A stretch of DNA of 64,000 nucleotides from Sciurus carolinensis (GCF_902686445.1 NC_062232.1:91498932-91562931); one strand, 5' to 3'; numbered from the stretch's first letter, positions 21,666 to 33,189 are shown. The notes: generated from the sequence alone by a model not told the origin. Program-made: numbers and translations.

Positions 21666-22679
21666 CACACTTTAGTTCTTCTAACCACACCACAGTGGTG
21701 GTGGCAGATTGTGGGTGGAAGTAGAGGGGGGCCTCTTGTAGATGGCAATAATAACCTTCAAGAAGAATGGGACTCACAAGGTTTTCCAACTAGTCCTGAA
21801 GACACTCCCTCACAGGAGAGAAATGTTTAAAGCCAAGCTTGGAATCCTGCCAAGTGAATGTTTTACCTACAATGATTTTTCAAAGGATCAGATCTAACAA
21901 TAAAATTCACTCCTACCCAGCAAAGCCATATGTATTAGCCACTTGGAACAGCAACAACCTTAACACATTTGTTTGTCTGGAAGACCCCCCCCCCCCCGCC
22001 GTCCCACCTCTTCACAGTTCTGTGAAATGGCATGGTAGTGAAGCACAGATACAAACAGTTTTCCAGGAACTTCATTGTCCCTTATGTAGCACAGAAAGAA
22101 TGGTATAAGAATGAAGGGAACATTGCAGTAAATCATTGAATAGCTTGGCTTCTTTTTTCTTTCTATTAATAATAATAAAAAAAACACACTTAAATCAAGC
22201 CATTAATTACCCAGGCAAAAACACTGAAACTGTTATGAACTAATCTCCCCCACCCTCTCATGTCCATGTGCTGCACAGCATTTTCTTACTCAGGATGGAT
22301 GCAACATTTCTTTTGCCTTTGTGAGAAAAAAGTACTTTTTATTTGGCCTCAGGCTCATCTCATAACTTCACTTTCCACTGTATTGCATAAGCCATACATC
22401 TGCATGCATTTTTTTATTTGTACAGGGAGTTTGAATTTTAATGTCTATCCCACCTCCAATACCTCTCCACGTTCGTTCTGTTCTTGAGGACCCTTATTTC
22501 CTTGTGGACATTCATCTTGACATCTTACATAGTTATTCTGCCCAAGTTTTTGGTCTACACGGCTCAGCTTTGGGGACAAAAAAGTGCAATATTTCTATTA
22601 TAATCTGTCTTTGGCAGTGGGAGGTTTTTTAAGGTTGGAAAGTGAAACAGAGTAGGTTGTGGAAGTTCATTGGATAATT
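21666..22679. other. Unassigned stretch with a C13 run
   Basis: A 13-bp poly-C lies at 21985-21997. The short overlapping ORFs at 21839-22632 have no recognisable domain, and I see no transposon. Confidence 0.35.
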
Positions 22680-23272
22680 ACTTATTGTAGTAGACATCAC
22701 ATTTCTCTCACAACCCCCTTCCTTTCTATCCCTGGCATTACAACCTAGTCCAGATCTTCACTCCCTTTCTACTGGACTATTTCTGTAGCCTCCTAACCAG
22801 TCAGTCCACATTCAGTCTTCCTCTCTCTGAGGTATCCTAAATATAGCTACTAGTCATCTCTCTAAACCACAACTCTTGACTAAAGATCCTTAATGGCTCC
22901 CCCTTGCCTAATGAGTAATGTAAAATCTCATCCTGGCGTTCAAGGCTCTCCATAATTAAATGCTCTTCAGTCTTTCCAGCCTTATCTCCCATTACCTTTC
23001 CACGTGTGGATTTGGCTTCAGTCAAACTTGACCACTCCTTGTTTCCAGACGACTCTGTATACTTTCCTGCTTCAGTGTTTCTTCCACCTGGAATCAACTG
23101 GCCTTCACAGAGTTCTCTGTCCACCATCCTATTCATTCTTTGATGCCCATGTCAAAATGTTCATAACCTCCTGGAACCTTTCCAGGATCCTTGAGCTGGA
23201 TATGGGCTTTCTTTTCTATGAATATTCACATAATACGGCACTTGTCATTTGGTGCCTATTATGGTTATATGT
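22680..23272 (+). mobile_element. L2 LINE remnant, sense
   Basis: TAGCCTCCTAACCAGTC, AATGGCTCCCCCTTGCC, TTCAAGGCTCTCCATAATT and TTCCACCTGGAATC follow the L2 RT-to-3' segment in order. Confidence 0.7.
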
Positions 23273-23345
23273 GTAATAATAATCACCTTACATTTACTGA
23301 GTGTTTAGTATGTGTCAGACACTGCGATAAATATTTTTAAGGTAT
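23273..23345 (-). repeat. MIR fragment, antisense
   Basis: TTTACTGAGTGTTTAGTATGTGTCAGACACTGCG is the MIR 3' part. Confidence 0.7.
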
Positions 23346-23349
23346 ATGA

Positions 23350-24030
23350 CAGGTTCTCAGATGCTTTGGCTTCAAGATCTTTAATGTTTAAAAATTATTG
23401 AAGATCTCAAAGACCACATATGAGATATATATCTGTCAATATTTATCTTTTTAGAAATTAAAATAGAAGCTGAATGTGATGGTGCATGCCTGCAATCCCA
23501 GCTATGTAGGAGACTGAGGCAAGAGGATTGTAAGGTCAAGGTCAGCCTCAGCAACTTAGTAAGACCTGTCGCAAAAGAAAACAAAAAATGTAGCTCAGTG
23601 GTAAAGCACCCCTGGGTTTAATCCACAGTACCATACACACCCATAAAAAGAAATTAAAAGACACTTAAAATATTTATTAATATATTAAAATTATAATCCT
23701 AAACCAGTACATGTTAATATATACAAGGTATTTTAATGAAAAATAACTATTTTCAACACCCCCCAATATAGTGAGAATAGCATTGTTTCCTAGTTTCGCA
23801 AATCTCTTTAGTATCTGAATTGGCAGAAGACAGCAAGATTCTTGTATCTTCTTCTGCATTCAATCTGTTCCAATATAACACCTCATGCAACCTCTAGATA
23901 ACTCTCCTGTACGCTTTTGAGAGGATGCAAGTGAAACAAGCAAAACAAGTCTCAGTGTTATTCTGAAAATTGACCTCATAGGTCCCCAGGGGTCCCTAAA
24001 CCAGGCTTTGAGAACTGCTGGTCTCCATTA
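23350..24030. mobile_element. hAT-Charlie-type DNA element, split by a B1-ID
   Basis: The left end CAGGTTCTCAGATGCTTTGG and the right end CCAGGCTTTGAGAACTGCTG form imperfect inverted termini around about 500 bp of non-coding sequence, once the SINE at 23464-23648 is removed. Confidence 0.6.
23464..23648 (+). mobile_element. B1-ID dimeric SINE, sense
   Basis: GATGGTGCATGCCTGCAATCC (B1), then TGTAGCTCAGTGGTAAAGC...GGGTTTAATCC (ID). TSD agaaattaaaa at 23453-23463 and 23649-23659. Confidence 0.92.
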
Positions 24031-24245
24031 AAGAGCTAACATATATGAAGTGCTTAGAATAGTGCTTGGCACACAGCGAGTAATATGTAAGTGGTTGCTG
24101 TCATTGTATTCCTTAATCTTTATAGTCCCCAGGGAAACTAAGGCACAGAGAAATTAGGTAATTTGCTCAAGGTTATGGAGATAGCAACAGACTGAGGTGG
24201 ATCTGAGATTTGAAGTGATTTAGTCCTTCCCTAGCACCTGGACTC
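24031..24245. repeat. MIR fragments on both strands
   Basis: AAGTGCTTAGAATAGTGCTTGGCACACAGC is the sense MIR 3' part. AACTAAGGCACAGAGAAATTAGG...CTCAAGGTTATG is an antisense core. Two copies may abut. Confidence 0.55.
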
Positions 24246-24402
24246 TGAAGTATTGGCTAGATTGCCTCTCTACCTGCTTAGTGAAGGAGTTAAGGGTAAG
24301 GGCTATGTCTTATCATCTCTGTATTCTCACAGTCTGACTTGGAAACTACTAACCTTTGAGTAATCCTGGCATTCATGAGTGGTCATTAGGCAGATAGTCT
24401 AA
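24246..24402 (+). mobile_element. L2 3'-end scrap
   Basis: TTAAGGGTAAGGGCTATGTCTTATCATCTCTGTATTCTCACAG resembles the L2 3' UTR. It is truncated. Confidence 0.4.
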
Positions 24403-24416
24403 AAGTTAAATCTTGA

Positions 24417-24625
24417 GCTGGGCATGGTGGCACTTGCTTATAATCCCAACTACTCAGGGAAACTGAGGCAGGAGCAGCACAAGTTTGAGGCCAGTCTTGG
24501 CAATTTGGCAAGACTGTAAGCAATTTAGTGAGACCCTGTTTCAAAAAGAAAAGGGTTGGGGATGTACCTCAGTGGCAAAACACCCCCAGGTTCAATCCCC
24601 CCCAGTATAAACAGACAAACAAATA
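24417..24625 (+). mobile_element. B1-ID dimeric SINE, sense
   Basis: GCTGGGCATGGTGGCAC (B1), then GGGGATGTACCTCAGTGG...AGGTTCAATCC (ID). The flanks agttaaatcttgag and agttaactcttgag are a one-mismatch 14-bp TSD. Confidence 0.92.
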
Positions 24626-24711
24626 AAAGTTAACTCTTGAGAGTGATGCAATTGACCCTATGGATTCGTGGAAGGGCAAAACATGAAAGAAGAGAAATGT
24701 ATGGACTTATG

Positions 24712-24808
24712 TATCTTTTTTTTTTTTTTTTTTTGGTACTGGGGATCAAACCCAGGGCCTTGTGCTTACAAGGCAAGCACTCTACCGACTGAGCTATCTC
24801 CCCAGCCC
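24712..24808 (-). mobile_element. ID SINE of the 'GTCGGTAGAG' subtype, antisense
   Basis: T18-type tail complement, then GGTACTGGGGATCAAACCC...CTCTACCGACTGAGCTATC. Perfect 10-bp TSD tggacttatg at 24702-24711 and 24809-24818. The clean TSD and long tail indicate youth. Confidence 0.94.
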
Positions 24809-24829
24809 TGGACTTATGAATAAGAAAGA

Positions 24830-25110
24830 CATGGATGACTTTTAATGTCAGTTTTGTCACTCAAATTCAGTAATCTTTTTTTTTTTGGGGGGTGCTGGGG
24901 ATCGAACCCAGGGCCTTGTGCTTGCAAGGCAAGCATTCTACCTACTGAGCTATCTCCCCAGCCCCAAATTCAGTAATCTTGTTGAGTAATCTTGGTCTGT
25001 TTTTTATGTGTTTGAACCTCAGTTTCCTCGTCTGTAAAATGGTGATAATAACCATTCTCATAGGTTGTTGTTGTGAGGGTTAAATGTGATAATCTATGTA
25101 CAGAATCTGA
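24830..25110 (+). repeat. MIR SINE, sense, split by an ID
   Basis: ACATGGATGACTTTTAATGTCAGTTTTG at the left, then GAACCTCAGTTTCCTCGTCTGTAAAATGG...GGTTGTTGTTGTGAGGG at the right of the ID insertion. Confidence 0.8.
24878..24965 (-). mobile_element. ID SINE of the 'GTAGGTAGAA' subtype, antisense, inside MIR
   Basis: GGTGCTGGGGATCGAACCC...CATTCTACCTACTGAGC. Perfect 15-bp TSD aaattcagtaatctt at 24863-24877 and 24966-24980. Confidence 0.94.
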
Positions 25111-25114
25111 TATA

Positions 25115-25275
25115 GAAAAGATGTTCTGTAGCAGTTAGCCAATTTTCTTCTTTGACCTAACTAGCATGTAAACTCTATGAAGACAGAGAATTTGTCTGTT
25201 TTGGTCACTGCTATATTCCCATTTCCTATAATGCTTCCTGGCACACAGTTTAATAAGTAAATGAATGAATCCGAA
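25115..25275 (+). mobile_element. L2 3' end, sense
   Basis: CTAGCATGTAAACTCTATGAAGACAGAGAATTTGTCTG...TTCCTGGCACACAG...AATGAATGAATCC. Confidence 0.8.
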
Positions 25276-26444
25276 TGGGCTGGCACAGTGGAGGATACAG
25301 ACCAGTTGGCTCAATATTATGTTAAATTTACTGAATTGAATAGTAGTTCTGATTAGAGCAAATATAGTCCCCCCAGGCAATCCCATTTCCATCAATAATA
25401 ACTATTTATGGAGACCCTGTGGTGGGTATGATGATGTCTACAACTACCAATCAGTTACCAATTGGGCATGCCCTAATCACTACTCAGTTCCCTCCTGTGA
25501 ATTATTCTTTGGGAAAGCACATTTGAATGATCCTTAGTCACTGAAGTGGCAGCTGGGGTCCCCCAGTGCTGGCTCTGCCATTTTGGTGGAAAATGGAACT
25601 CCCCTAATTGCAAGCACACCTTCTTTGTGGACCTTGCTCACTCTGGTTCTCCTTTTCCATCATTTTTCTCACCACTCAGGTGAAGCTTGGAGGCCCTGCC
25701 CTGGTTTTCTCTTAACAACAGGCTTGCTCTTTGATGATATTCTGTATCATACCACCCCCATCCCCTTTTCATTGCACCTTTGAATTGCTCTCCAGTGTTC
25801 CATTCTTGATTGCTTTCCATCTCCATGATAGCTTTTAGGCAGAGCCTTTACTTGGCCTACTTTCTTAGTAAATGCTTTGGTGAGATTATGATTTTCATCT
25901 GATAATAACTCTTTCTTCATGAGGGACAGGAAAAAAAGGAAAATGGTTCCTGCTTTCAGCTGTTCTTTTAGTCTTCTTTTAAATCATAAGTCGTGGAAGT
26001 CTTCTGTCAGGCTATTGCCTTCATTTCAAGATACTTCTGCCCCCGTGACAAGTTGTGACTTTAGAACGAGAGAACATTGTATCTCTTCTTAGCTTTGTGC
26101 ACAGTCCTCTATTTCTGCTTTGGACTCAGTCTGGGTCCTCCTTAGAGTGACTCTACTTCCTTAGCATCTGATTTTTACCTATTTTGAAAATAAGTCCTAT
26201 TTTCTCAACTCCTACTGAAAAACATTACTGAAGTAAATACCCATCTCACTTCGAAACACACACATACTTACACATGCACACATAAACATACTCTTGATGA
26301 ATGAGAAAAGCAATGGTAAGTGGGAAAGCAAAAAGTATTATTTTCATTTAGCTATACTTCCCAATTCTTATGAATTAAAATCCAGGGATTTATAATTTGA
26401 AATGCATGGATGACCTTTGGGTGGTTTGCAACCCTCTGAAATAT
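25276..26444. other. Repeat-poor stretch of about 1.2 kb
   Basis: No element recognised except a short purine/CA mix at 26260-26290. The opposing small ORFs at 25583-25826 show no domain or splice support. Confidence 0.4.
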
Positions 26445-26690
26445 ATCTGTTCAATAATTTATTGAGTATCTACTATTCAATAGGCACTGGGTAAATATCT
26501 CTATGTATGTCATATAATAATTTCTCACTGTAACTTTGAGGAGAGTTTATGATGATCCTCACTTGCAGATGAGGAAACTGAATATTAGCAAGAAGAAATG
26601 ACCTGCCCAAGATTGCTCAGTCAGTAAGAGTAAATCTGAGTTTGAAAGACAGATCGGATGTGATTTCAACACTAAGTCTCCCAAGCATTT
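26445..26690 (-). repeat. MIR SINE, antisense
   Basis: TTATTGAGTATCTACTATTC...CTTGCAGATGAGGAAACTGAATATTAGC...GACCTGCCCAAGATTGCTCAG. Confidence 0.88.
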
Positions 26691-27599
26691 TAATGCATGA
26701 GTACAAAGCAGGGTAAAAACATAAAATAGATAGTAGGGATAATGGTACAGACATGGACAAACACATCATAGTAAGTAGTACTAGTTAAAGCTGCAAAATT
26801 GTGTTGGAACATAGAAGGTTCAGATATTTGAACTTCTTTCCATTGGCCTCAGGGAACAATGAAAGATTTTGAAGTAGGACAACAGTATAATCAGGGGTGA
26901 ACTTTAAGAAAATTAATCCAATTCAGATCTGAATCCATGACTCCTCTATGCTGTTGATGATATTTTTAAAAAAATTATTTAGTAGAATTTTTTATTCACC
27001 CCAAGCCTCTGCTTTGGTCAGAATTCTTTTGTTTCTGAATACTTCAGTGAAAATTCAGAAGGCCATGTGGGAAAAACAGAGAAGAAACAAACCACACATG
27101 AGCACAATATAATTATGTACAAATCTGGGAAGAAAGCACAGTGGGTCATGACGAACTTTATTAAACAGAATGTGAATAAGCAATGTCCCAATTGTAAAGG
27201 GAGAAAAACACAACCAGCAACCAAAACACCACCATCAATAACAAGAAGCAAAGGCCACCAGGATCTGGGAGACATGTTTGAAGGTTGTAGAAATGGCACT
27301 TTCAGACTTTCTGATTCCCTTTCTTACAAAAGCATGAGGAAAACTAAAAAGGAAGCAGGGGAGACCCGTGGAATTGAGGGTTAGACTAAATGAGCAAAAA
27401 ACCGAGAGGAAACAGGAAGGTAGGGTATGACATAGCTGGTTTTGATGTATCAACTCAGTCAGACAATCAAAGCAAGCTCAATGGCATTAGGCCACAACAA
27501 AAATAGACAAGGGTTGTAAACAAACCTCCTACTGGGAATTCATTTGGCAAATTAGTTAGTTATCTTCCAGAGACCTCTCTCCTCTCTTTCTTCCTTCCT
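26691..27599. other. Unassigned stretch; open frames on both strands at 27.0-27.45 kb
   Basis: An ATG-started plus frame (27067-27384, 105 residues, lysine-rich, with one CPNC pair) overlaps two minus frames (27018-27299 and 27235-27453). None shows a recognisable domain, and I know no homologue. The minus strand has AATAAA near 27160. It could be an old exon or chance. No repeat recognised. Confidence 0.3.
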
Positions 27600-27830
27600 C
27601 TGTATTCAATTTATCACCATGTTCCTTTGAGTCTACCCCACAGTGGTTTCCTGAATCAAGCAAGGCACTTCTCTCTACTTCCACTGACAGGGTGGCTGTA
27701 TTAATTGAATTCCATATCCTTCCTTACTAGTTCAGGCCTCCATCTGAGCCTCCAAGTACTCCCCTGCTTATAATCCTTCTCTGGAGGCCCATTGCATATA
27801 GAATTCAGTGGAACTCCCTTCGTTTTGCAT
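27600..27830 (+). mobile_element. Possible L2 fragment, sense
   Basis: CCTTACTAGTTCAGGCCTCCATCTGAGCC and CTGGAGGCCCATTGCATATAG loosely follow L2-like order. Uncertain. Confidence 0.35.
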
Positions 27831-28131
27831 AATTGAGTAGCAAAGGAACTGCAGGAATTTCCAGACCCGTGGCTTACCAGATGAAGTAGGAGCTATGTCT
27901 GGGATGAGAAGCTCTGGAAACAAGTCCAACAACAGCTTCTTTCTCCTGATCTCAGAATCACTCCTCTTCCCCGGGTGCATGTACATAGAATGTGGATGGG
28001 TGTTGGGTAACTTATTTTTGCACCCAACAAAACAGAAGGTTATCTGTCCCTTCAATTGAATATATGAGGGTCTTCCTCTAAGGAGGTTTTTGCATTATAG
28101 TCTTCATTCCTGCCTTTCCAAAGAGTACATC

Positions 28132-28232
28132 CTTGGGGAGATGTAGCTCCGTGGTAGAGTGTTTGCCTAACAAGTGCGGGGCTCAATCCCCAGCTTGCAA
28201 AACAGTACAAATAAACAAGAAACAAAACATAC
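28132..28232 (+). mobile_element. ID SINE, sense
   Basis: CCTTGGGGAGATGTAGCTCCGTGGTAGAGTG...GGCTCAATCCCCAGC followed by an A-rich tail. TSD-like tacatc at both ends. Confidence 0.88.
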
Positions 28233-28434
28233 ATCTTTCAAACCCTATTTTCCCCAAAAGCACTTATTCTTGTTTAGAAAAACTAACTTTCTAAACTTGG
28301 AAAAAGGAATGAAACCTTTTTTCAAAACCAAGGGTCAAGTTAAAAAGGTGGAATCTTGTAGTCGACAGTATATTAGAGTTCAACTTTACTAATTGTTCTA
28401 CTGTACAGAAGGCTGTTCACTTTCTGATTACCCA

Positions 28435-28760
28435 GCCTACCATACCAGTCTCATCTTGCACTTTTGCTTCTCCTCCACACCCATCATAATCCTGACATAC
28501 CCTAGACTCCAGTCATGCTGAACCTTTCAACATTCCTCAGATAAACCAGGCTTTTGCAGAAATTCATGTACATGCTGTTCCCTCTGTTTAGAACACCCTT
28601 TCTCTTATCTTGCCAATAAATTCCTATCTTTCTTTAAGACTCTACACAAATATTGCTTCCCCTGAGAACCTTTTCCAAGCTACCCCTCAAACAGAATTAA
28701 TGGTATCCTCCACTGAGCTCCTATAACATTTGTTTTTCCTACTCTTATTATATAGTACCA
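28435..28760 (+). mobile_element. L2 LINE remnant, sense
   Basis: CATGTACATGCTGTTCCCTCTGTTTAGAACACCCTTTC is the L2 'TGGCTGTTCCCTCTGCCTGGAA' block. A degraded 3' UTR follows. Confidence 0.65.
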
Positions 28761-28764
28761 TACT

Positions 28765-28990
28765 TTTTGTGGCAATAACCAAAAGGATGGGTTTTTGAGT
28801 TGGACTGCATGGGTTTGAGTTCTGACCCTGCCACTTAAAAGCTATATGATGTTAGGTCAAATATGTCACCTCTCTTTGCTTTGTTTTCCTCACCTATTGT
28901 ATGGGTAAGTGAGATAATACTTATAAAGCCTTTATAACAGTTTGTCTCATTGTAAATGTTAATAAACACTGGACATCATCTTTTTTTCCA
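28765..28990 (+). repeat. MIR SINE, sense
   Basis: CATGGGTTTGAGTTCTGACCCTGCCACTTAAAAGC...CATTGTAAATGTTAATAAAC. Confidence 0.88.
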
Positions 28991-29055
28991 TTGCACATAT
29001 AAACTTGCTTCATTATTTTATTATTTTTATATTATTATAGCACTATTTAACTTTT

Positions 29056-29227
29056 TTTTGTAACAGGAATTGAACTCAGAGGCACTTAACCAATGAGCTA
29101 CGTCCCCAGCCCTTTTATATATTTTACTTAGAGACAGGGTCTTGCTGAATTGCTTAGGGCCTCTGTAAGTTGCTGAGCCCAGTTTTGAACTTGCAATCCT
29201 CCTGCCTCAACCTCCTGAGTAGATGGG
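29056..29227 (-). mobile_element. B1-ID dimeric SINE, antisense
   Basis: GGAATTGAACTCAGAGGCACTTAACC (ID complement), then AGAGACAGGGTCTTGC...CCTCAACCTCCTGAG (B1 complement). Perfect 14-bp TSD actatttaactttt at 29042-29055 and 29228-29241. Confidence 0.94.
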
Positions 29228-29244
29228 ACTATTTAACTTTTACC

Positions 29245-29359
29245 GTATTTATATCTTGTCTCCCCAGCTAGTTTAAAGAAATATTTTGAGGACAGGACAC
29301 TCGTATTATCATGTCCCCTACGGTGCCTTGTATAAGTGTGGATTCATTAAACATGTGCC
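29245..29359 (+). mobile_element. L2 3'-end scrap
   Basis: GAGGACAGGACACTCGTATTATC...GTGCCTTGTATAAGTG resembles the L2 3' UTR. Confidence 0.4.
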
Positions 29360-29625
29360 AGAGGCAGTATATTATAGTGGAAAAAGCACTAGTGTCTGAG
29401 AGATTCAGGTTTGAATCTTGACTCTGTTCTTAATTATTGTATGAGTTCAATCTCCCTAAGCCTCGTTTTCATCATCTGTAAAATGGGTATAATTATAATA
29501 GTACCTACCTCTTATGGAAGTTTTGAGAATTAAATACGTCAGTACATGTAAAGGCTAGCATAGAACAAGTACTTACTGAAAGGTTGTTACGATCAACTTA
29601 ACTAAGCTTAATAAATACTTGCAAT
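29360..29625 (+). repeat. MIR SINE, sense, near full length
   Basis: TATTATAGTGGAAAAAGCACTAGTGTC...CATCATCTGTAAAATGGGTATAATTATAATAGTACCTACC is one of the best preserved MIRs in the window. Confidence 0.92.
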
Positions 29626-30119
29626 CGAATGAACCTTAAGAAACTTGGAAGTCAAGGGAATCTAGGTAGTTATCTCCATTGACTCCTAGAAATCCAGAGG
29701 AAAATGTGAATCATCTTCATTCTGCTTCGTGGGTCATTCTGAGCCAGGCACCATCTTCCAGAAGACAAATAATGTGACCACATGAGTCATTGTCAGAAAC
29801 TTTCTGTAAGAATTGTCCCCACTCCATGCCATACTCATTGGATGCAGTACCTGTCACAACAAGAGGAAGATACATACTCTTCCTGCAATTGCAAAAAATG
29901 AGTTGTACCGTTACTGCAGAGCCAGAGTGTCTATGAATCTGCTCCTCTTGCTTCTCCTGTAGCCTTTTCCCTTTTGTATGCTAATCAATTTCCCCTGTAT
30001 TCATATGCTGGCACTCCAGGTCTATGCAGAGAAAACACATGCTAAGCCTCTTGATTATGGCTCCAGCAGAACAATAGAGAAATGATAAGTGCTGACTGCT
30101 TAGTTCCATTATAGCACTG
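29626..30119. other. Unassigned stretch
   Basis: No gene or element recognised. Confidence 0.35.
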
Positions 30120-30360
30120 TAACAAAGACCATACACTCCAGACCCAGAGGACAGGATTTGAAATCCAGTTCCAGCACTTACTAGCAGGAAGACCTTGGGT
30201 AAATCACTTAGTACTTATGTACCTCCATTTCTCCATTTGTCAAATAGGAACAATGAAAGTACCTACCTCCCAGGGTTTGCATAAAGATAAAATGAATTGA
30301 TACATATAGAACCTTCAGAAGAGTAGGCAACACATAGTAGATGCTATATGAATATCAGAT
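30120..30360 (+). repeat. MIR SINE, sense
   Basis: CAGTTCCAGCACTTACTAGC...CTCCATTTGTCAAATAGGAAC...GCAACACATAGTAGATGC. Confidence 0.9.
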
Positions 30361-30361
30361 A

Positions 30362-31375
30362 TGGATATTTTTCCTGGCTTTATTAAGACCTAATTCACAT
30401 ATCATAAAATCATTAAAAATTTGTCCATTTGAAGTGTACAGTTCAATACCTTTTAACATAGTTATAGATTTGTGCAACCAACAACACAACATAATTTTAG
30501 AACATCTTCATCACTCCAAAAAGGAACCCTGTACTCACTGGTGGCCATTTCCATCCCTGAAGTCCTTCCATACCCTGTCGGCATCAGGCAATCTACTAAT
30601 CTTTCTATCTCTACAGATTTGATTCTTCTGGATATTTCCTATAAATGGGTTTAAACAATAGGTGGTCTCTTGTGACTAGCTTCTCTCACTTACATAACGT
30701 TTTTAAGGTTCATCCATGGTATAAAATATCTTAGAACTTCCTTTTTACAGCTGAATGATAATCCACTGTATGGACTTATCACATTTTGTTTATCCATTCA
30801 TAAGTTGATTGCCATTTGACTTGTTTTCATTTTTGTTTATGATGAGTAATGCTGCTATGAACATTCATTTGCAGGTTTTTGTGTGAAGATACATTTTCAA
30901 TTTGCTAGGGTGTATACCCAGAAGTGGAATTTCTGGATCATATGGTAATGCTGTGATTCAAGAGAGGTGCCATTTAAAGTTTCTGCCAGTAGTGAGAATG
31001 AAGTTTCCAGTTTCTTCACCTCTTCACCAATATTTCCTATTTTATTTTATTGTTGTTTTTATTATAGCCACCCTAGAGGGTATGAAGTAATATCTCATCA
31101 TATTTTGGGGTCGCATTTCTCTGATGACTGGGGAGGCTGGGCATATCTTACATGGGCTTATTAGCTATTCTCATGTCATCTTTGAAGAAATGTCTACCAA
31201 AATTGTTTGTCAATGTTTAGATTGTTACCTTTTTTATTATTGGATTGTGACAATTCTTTACATATTCTGGATACAAATCCTTTGTCAGATATATGTTTGT
31301 GGATATTTTTGATCATTTCGTGTGCTCTCTTTTCACTTTCTTGAAGTTGTTATTAAATAGAAATTTACAAGTTCA
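30362..31375 (-). mobile_element. L1M (old L1) 3' half, antisense
   Basis: It begins with the L1M tail complement (AATTTGTCCATTTGAAGTGTACAG), passes GATAATCCACTGTATGG, TTTATCCATTCATAAGTTG and GCTGCTATGAACATTC, and ends in the ORF2 complement ATTCTGGATACAAATCCTTTGTC. About 1 kb survives with no open frame. Confidence 0.92.
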
Positions 31376-31489
31376 CATGTGGTAAAGAGAACAGACTCTA
31401 TTGGAAAGGATGAGATCTAAAATCAGTCAAGAGATAGCCTTAGGTACACTACCCTACTCTGTTGCTCTCCTTTGAAATTAAATCCAAAA

Positions 31490-31800
31490 CAGATCAAGCT
31501 TCTACTCTGTGCCAGGCACTGTGGGGAATAAGATCTGGCTTCTATCCTCAAAGAGCTTACCAACTCAGAGGGAAGAGAAGATGCAAACATGTGGAAACTT
31601 AAATAATTATAACATGTTTAAATAGCAGTTCAAGACCACAATAGAAAAGATGACACAAGGCACTGTGTGATTAATTGCCAAATGAATTGCATAGAAAATA
31701 ATTGCTATGGGAACTCAAAGGAGGGAGAGAGCACTTGGGGCTGGGGTGGTCACGGAGAGCTTTAAGGAGGAGGGTTCTAAGCAGTCTATAATTGACTGCA
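31490..31800 (-). mobile_element. L2 LINE remnant, antisense
   Basis: CTACTCTGTGCCAGGCACTGTGGGGAATAAG, CCTCAAAGAGCTTACC and GGAGAGCTTTAAGGAGGAG are the complements of the L2 3' end and the preceding segment. Confidence 0.75.
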
Positions 31801-31944
31801 GCCATGCCTGTGTAATACCAAACAAAGGCTTGGCGAGAAAAAAAAATATTGACTGTTTGAGGTGAGGTTTCTTAATGATTAAATTGATACCACCATTTCA
31901 TCCTCTGCAGAAATCCCCACAGTCCTACCTTCCCTATGAAGACT

Positions 31945-32145
31945 TATGTGGCCTGTGTCTAGTCCAGAAGTTACCAATTAGCAATGTAACAAGCCACATC
32001 TGGCTCACAGACACATTTAGCTTGGCCCAATTAAAACTATATATAATTAGCTGCAAAAATTTAATGGGTAAATTTCACATGAAATATTTATTTCCAGTTT
32101 CTCTAAAAATGTCAGAAGACCTGGCAACTCTGGGTTAGAGCATGA
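31945..32145. mobile_element. Possible hAT-type MER element
   Basis: AGCCACATCTGGCTCACAGAC resembles a hAT element interior, but the ends are not clear. Confidence 0.3.
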
Positions 32146-32254
32146 ACTCTCCAGGACCATGGTCAATTTCACCCCTGCATTTACCTGCAGAATTATCAGT
32201 TTGAGACTTTGAAAAATCATAGATCTTAAACTGAAAGGTATCTCAAGAGTGCAT

Positions 32255-32400
32255 CTGTTTCCATTTTCTACCTTTGGGTACATATGGTATTACAAAATAT
32301 CAACTAAAACGCATAGAGGTTGTGACTTGCCCAAGATCACAGGACTATTGAACTTTTTAATTAAAACCCATGTTTTCTGCTTCTCAATTCCTCAATGTTC
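32255..32400 (-). repeat. MIR fragment, antisense
   Basis: CATAGAGGTTGTGACTTGCCCAAGATCACAGGACTATTG. Confidence 0.6.
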
Positions 32401-32875
32401 ATTCACAATATGCTTTTCTAGTATAGATGCATATTGCTTAGTAGTATTCTTCTGACACATTCTAACCATTGCTAGTGCTGTTGGTCTGTTTTTGATAGGA
32501 TAATTGTCTCTCAAATGACACTGTAACATCCCAGAGTGCAGAGGGGCCTACATCATGTTCTTCTATAAAAGCCTATTGCTTGGAGCATAGAGCTTTGCAT
32601 TGATTTGGCACTCAGGAGATTATTTGTTGGCTTGTTGAGGGATGGTATTGTGAAGAGTTAATGGTGTAACCTTCTAAACACCCAAGCTAAAATGTGTTTA
32701 TTGTTCAGAGACAAATATGTCCAGTACCTTTAAGAAGTACTTTGCATGACTTGGTTGGACAAGCTTCTTGGAGTACATAGACTGTTTAAAGGACAATCTT
32801 TTACAAATTTCATGCAAAGCTTTTCATCCTAAATTAAATATGTTGAAAGAAAGAATGAGTGATTTGTTTGCCAAA
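32401..32875. other. Unassigned stretch
   Basis: Not recognised. No gene. Confidence 0.35.
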
Positions 32876-33107
32876 GGATTTTTTTTTTTTTTTTTTTTTT
32901 TGGATAATGAGGATCGAACCCAGGGCTGCTTAATCACTGAGTCACACTGGCACGTTTTATTTTTTATTTTTATATTTTGAGACAGGGTCTTGCTAAGTTG
33001 CTTAGGGATTTGCTTAGGGATTTGCTGAGGTTGGCTTTGAACTTTTGATCCTCCTGCCTCGGCCTCACTAGTCACAGGGATTACAACACATGCCACCCCA
33101 CTGGGCA
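32876..33107 (-). mobile_element. B1-ID dimeric SINE, antisense, with an internal tandem duplication
   Basis: T-run tail, GAGGATCGAACCCAGGG (ID complement), GAGACAGGGTCTTGC...CCTGCCTCGGCCTC (B1 complement). A short unit (GGGATTTGCTTA) is duplicated at about 32999-33025. Confidence 0.9.
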
Positions 33108-33189
33108 TACCTTACATTTTCTTGGAGGTTTTGAGTCATAAAAGATGAAATTATAGCAGGTGTATGGACAGTGATTAAACTTTGCCTTA

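Noticed and set aside
24712..24965. Pair of tRNA-like genes in tandem
   Set aside because: Both are ID SINEs with their own TSDs; the similarity is family relationship, not a tandem tRNA cluster.
29965..29990. Octamer-like ATGCTAAT motif as an immunoglobulin-type promoter
   Set aside because: A single 8-bp near-match in AT-rich DNA is expected by chance, and no TATA or exon follows.
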